Positions 21,091-22,789 of a DNA stretch of 22,789 nt are shown in pieces (position 1 is the stretch's first letter; each line of letters opens with the position of its first letter). The translations under genes were made by a program, and so were the position numbers. Source of the stretch: an uncultured Lachnospiraceae bacterium (GTDB lineage: Bacteria; Bacillota; Clostridia; Lachnospirales; Lachnospiraceae); contig CALCMD010000011.1 in assembly GCA_937965795.1 (NCBI GenBank), positions 1-22,789 of the forward strand, given 5' to 3'. The notes below the pieces were generated by a model that saw nothing but the letters and a program-made list of their open reading frames with translations, ran no database searches and was not told the origin of the DNA.

Positions 21091-22755
21091 ATGAAAAACG
21101 TAAACAAATACAAGAGACAGTATTTTATGCCGCCGGTTCCGTCTATGAAATGGGCCGAGAAAGACCATGTCGAGAAAGCGCCAATCTGGTGCAGCGTGGA
21201 TTTGCGCGATGGAAATCAGGCGCTGATCGTGCCGATGACACTGGAACAGAAGATTGAGTTTTTTAAGCTTCTGGTAAAAATCGGGTTTAAGGAAATCGAA
21301 GTCGGATTCCCGGCGGCTTCCGATACGGAATACCATTTCCTGAGAGCGCTGATCGAGCAGAACCTGATTCCGGACGATGTGACGATTCAGGTATTGACAC
21401 AGGCCAGAGAGCATATCATCCGCAAAACTTTTGAGGCGCTGGATGGATGTAAGAAGGCAGTTGTCCACGTATATAATTCCACTTCTGTGGCACAGAGGGA
21501 GCAGGTATTCCATAAATCAAAGGAAGAGATTCTGAAGATTGCCGTAGATGGCGCGGCTTTGCTGAAAAAGCTGGCAGATGAAACAGATGGAAATTTCTCT
21601 TTTGAATATAGTCCGGAGAGCTTTACGGGAACCGAGCCGGAATATGCTCTGGAAGTATGCAATGCCGTTCTGGATGTATGGCAGCCGACGCCGGAAAAGA
21701 AAGCGATCATCAATCTGCCGAGTACCGTGCAGCATTCTATGCCTCACGTGTATGCGAGCCAGATCGAGTACATGTGCGAGAACCTGAAATACAGAGAAAG
21801 CGTCATCGTATCCCTTCATCCGCACAATGACAGAGGAAGCGGCGTGTCCGATGCAGAGATGGGGCTTTTGGCAGGCGCCGACCGAATCGAGGGAACTCTG
21901 TTCGGAAATGGGGAAAGGACGGGAAATGTGGACATTGTTACGCTGGCGATGAATATGTATTCTCAGGGCGTGGAGCCGGAACTGGACTTTTCCGATATGC
22001 CGGCGATCTGCGAAGCATATGAGAAATATACGGGTATGACGGTAGATATGCGAAGCCCATACAGCGGCGCTCTGGTCTTTGCGGCGTTCTCCGGTTCACA
22101 CCAGGATGCGATCGCGAAGGGAATGAAATACAGAGAAGAGCACGGGGAGGAAAAGTGGACCGTGCCATATCTGCCGATCGATCCTACGGACGTCGGAAGG
22201 CATTACGAGGCAGACGTGATCCGTATCAACAGCCAGTCAGGAAAGGGCGGCGTAGGTTATATCCTGGAACAGAACTTTGGCCTGAATCTGCCGGCGAAGA
22301 TGCGCGAAGCAATGGGATATGCGGCGAAAGCAGTGTCCGACGAACAGCATAAAGAGCTGATGCCGGAAGAAATCTTTGACTTGTTTAAAGAGAAATTTGA
22401 GGATGTTAAGTTTCCTTATCATATTACGGAAGTTCACTTCAAACAGCATAACGGCATCATCGCAGAAGTGACTGTGGACTACAAGGGTGAGACCAAGACA
22501 GCCATTGCAGCAGGAAACGGACGTTTGAACGCGGTAAGCAATGCACTGAAAAAGCAGTTCCGTCTGGAGTATGACCTGGTGACGTATCAGGAACATGCGT
22601 TAGAACAGAGTTCCAGCTCGCGGGCGATTGCCTATGTGGGAATCAGGGACAAAGAAGGCAGGATGTTCTGGGGAGCAGGACTTGACCAGGATATTATCCG
22701 GGCGTCCATCAATGCGTTGCTGACAGCTATTAATAATAAAGAAATAACGGAATAA
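21091..22755 (+). CDS. leuA: 2-isopropylmalate synthase
   Basis: The 554-residue enzyme condenses acetyl-CoA with 2-oxoisovalerate, the first committed step of leucine synthesis. The catalytic domain opens with VDLRDGNQAL, holding R39 and the metal-binding D40. EVGFPAAS and the HPHNDRG metal motif (about residues 243-249) follow, and GNGERTGN is the flexible-loop glycine motif. The C-terminal regulatory domain (about 425-554) is present, so leucine feedback inhibition is expected. Its length matches the longer LeuA type (about 550-560). ATG 21091 is chosen over ATG 21085 because AAAGGAG ends at 21083, too close to the first. Expression is gated by the leucine T-box leader upstream. No terminator is visible before the window ends. 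Confidence 0.96.
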   Translation: MKNVNKYKRQYFMPPVPSMKWAEKDHVEKAPIWCSVDLRDGNQALIVPMTLEQKIEFFKLLVKIGFKEIEVGFPAASDTEYHFLRALIEQNLIPDDVTIQVLTQAREHIIRKTFEALDGCKKAVVHVYNSTSVAQREQVFHKSKEEILKIAVDGAALLKKLADETDGNFSFEYSPESFTGTEPEYALEVCNAVLDVWQPTPEKKAIINLPSTVQHSMPHVYASQIEYMCENLKYRESVIVSLHPHNDRGSGVSDAEMGLLAGADRIEGTLFGNGERTGNVDIVTLAMNMYSQGVEPELDFSDMPAICEAYEKYTGMTVDMRSPYSGALVFAAFSGSHQDAIAKGMKYREEHGEEKWTVPYLPIDPTDVGRHYEADVIRINSQSGKGGVGYILEQNFGLNLPAKMREAMGYAAKAVSDEQHKELMPEEIFDLFKEKFEDVKFPYHITEVHFKQHNGIIAEVTVDYKGETKTAIAAGNGRLNAVSNALKKQFRLEYDLVTYQEHALEQSSSSRAIAYVGIRDKEGRMFWGAGLDQDIIRASINALLTAINNKEITE

Positions 22756-22789
22756 TTACGAAATTCGACAAATATTGCAAAAATATTAC

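Overview
The window is a chromosomal segment of a Gram-positive anaerobe, most likely a Lachnospiraceae-type Clostridium relative. This rests on strong GGAGG ribosome sites, sigma-A promoters, a T-box leader in front of leuA, an SdpR/SdpI pair, a Bce-type antibiotic-sensing module, and multi-spanning zinc-ribbon and YARHG proteins. The segment is densely packed. I saw no phage, insertion sequence, CRISPR array, rRNA or tRNA.

Layout, left to right. (1) 1-107 is the end of a glycine-rich protein, followed by a terminator and an iron-sulfur flavoprotein-like reductase (250-789). (2) 790-1110 holds no convincing gene. (3) A 65-residue orphan protein (minus strand, 1155-1352) diverges from a four-gene Bce-type module (1494-6025): ATPase, large permease, response regulator and intramembrane-sensing kinase. 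This module probably detects and resists cell-wall-active peptides. (4) A YmaF-like histidine-rich protein (6022-6384) converges on the kinase gene, and the two stop codons overlap. (5) An ABC-2 exporter pair (6453-8649, minus) sits directly behind the terminator of a dTDP-L-rhamnose operon, rfbA-rfbB-rfbD-rfbC (8697-12216, minus).

(6) The region between rfbA and the next plus-strand operon carries a perfect palindrome inside a 19-bp promoter spacer. That is the hallmark of MerR-family control, and it faces rfbA. (7) The plus-strand operon (12521-16756) encodes four envelope proteins: a zinc-ribbon membrane protein with a prion-like 11-residue repeat, a zinc-ribbon/YARHG membrane protein, an N-acetylmuramoyl-L-alanine amidase, and a class A beta-lactamase-like serine hydrolase. 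The last three share a layout of membrane anchor, acidic Thr/Glu-rich linker and extracellular domain. (8) Converging on it is a minus-strand pair: an ABC-F ATPase, then a MerR regulator fused to a SAM-dependent methyltransferase. (9) An ArsR/SdpR-like repressor with an SdpI-like membrane protein follows. (10) The window ends with a leucine-type T-box leader and leuA.

Taken together, much of the window concerns the cell envelope: wall polysaccharide precursor, wall hydrolases, peptide-antibiotic sensing and two exporters. The least familiar parts are the zinc-ribbon/amidase/serine-hydrolase operon, the MerR-type promoter in front of the rhamnose genes, and the MerR-methyltransferase fusion. 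All calls come from reading the sequence; no database search was run.
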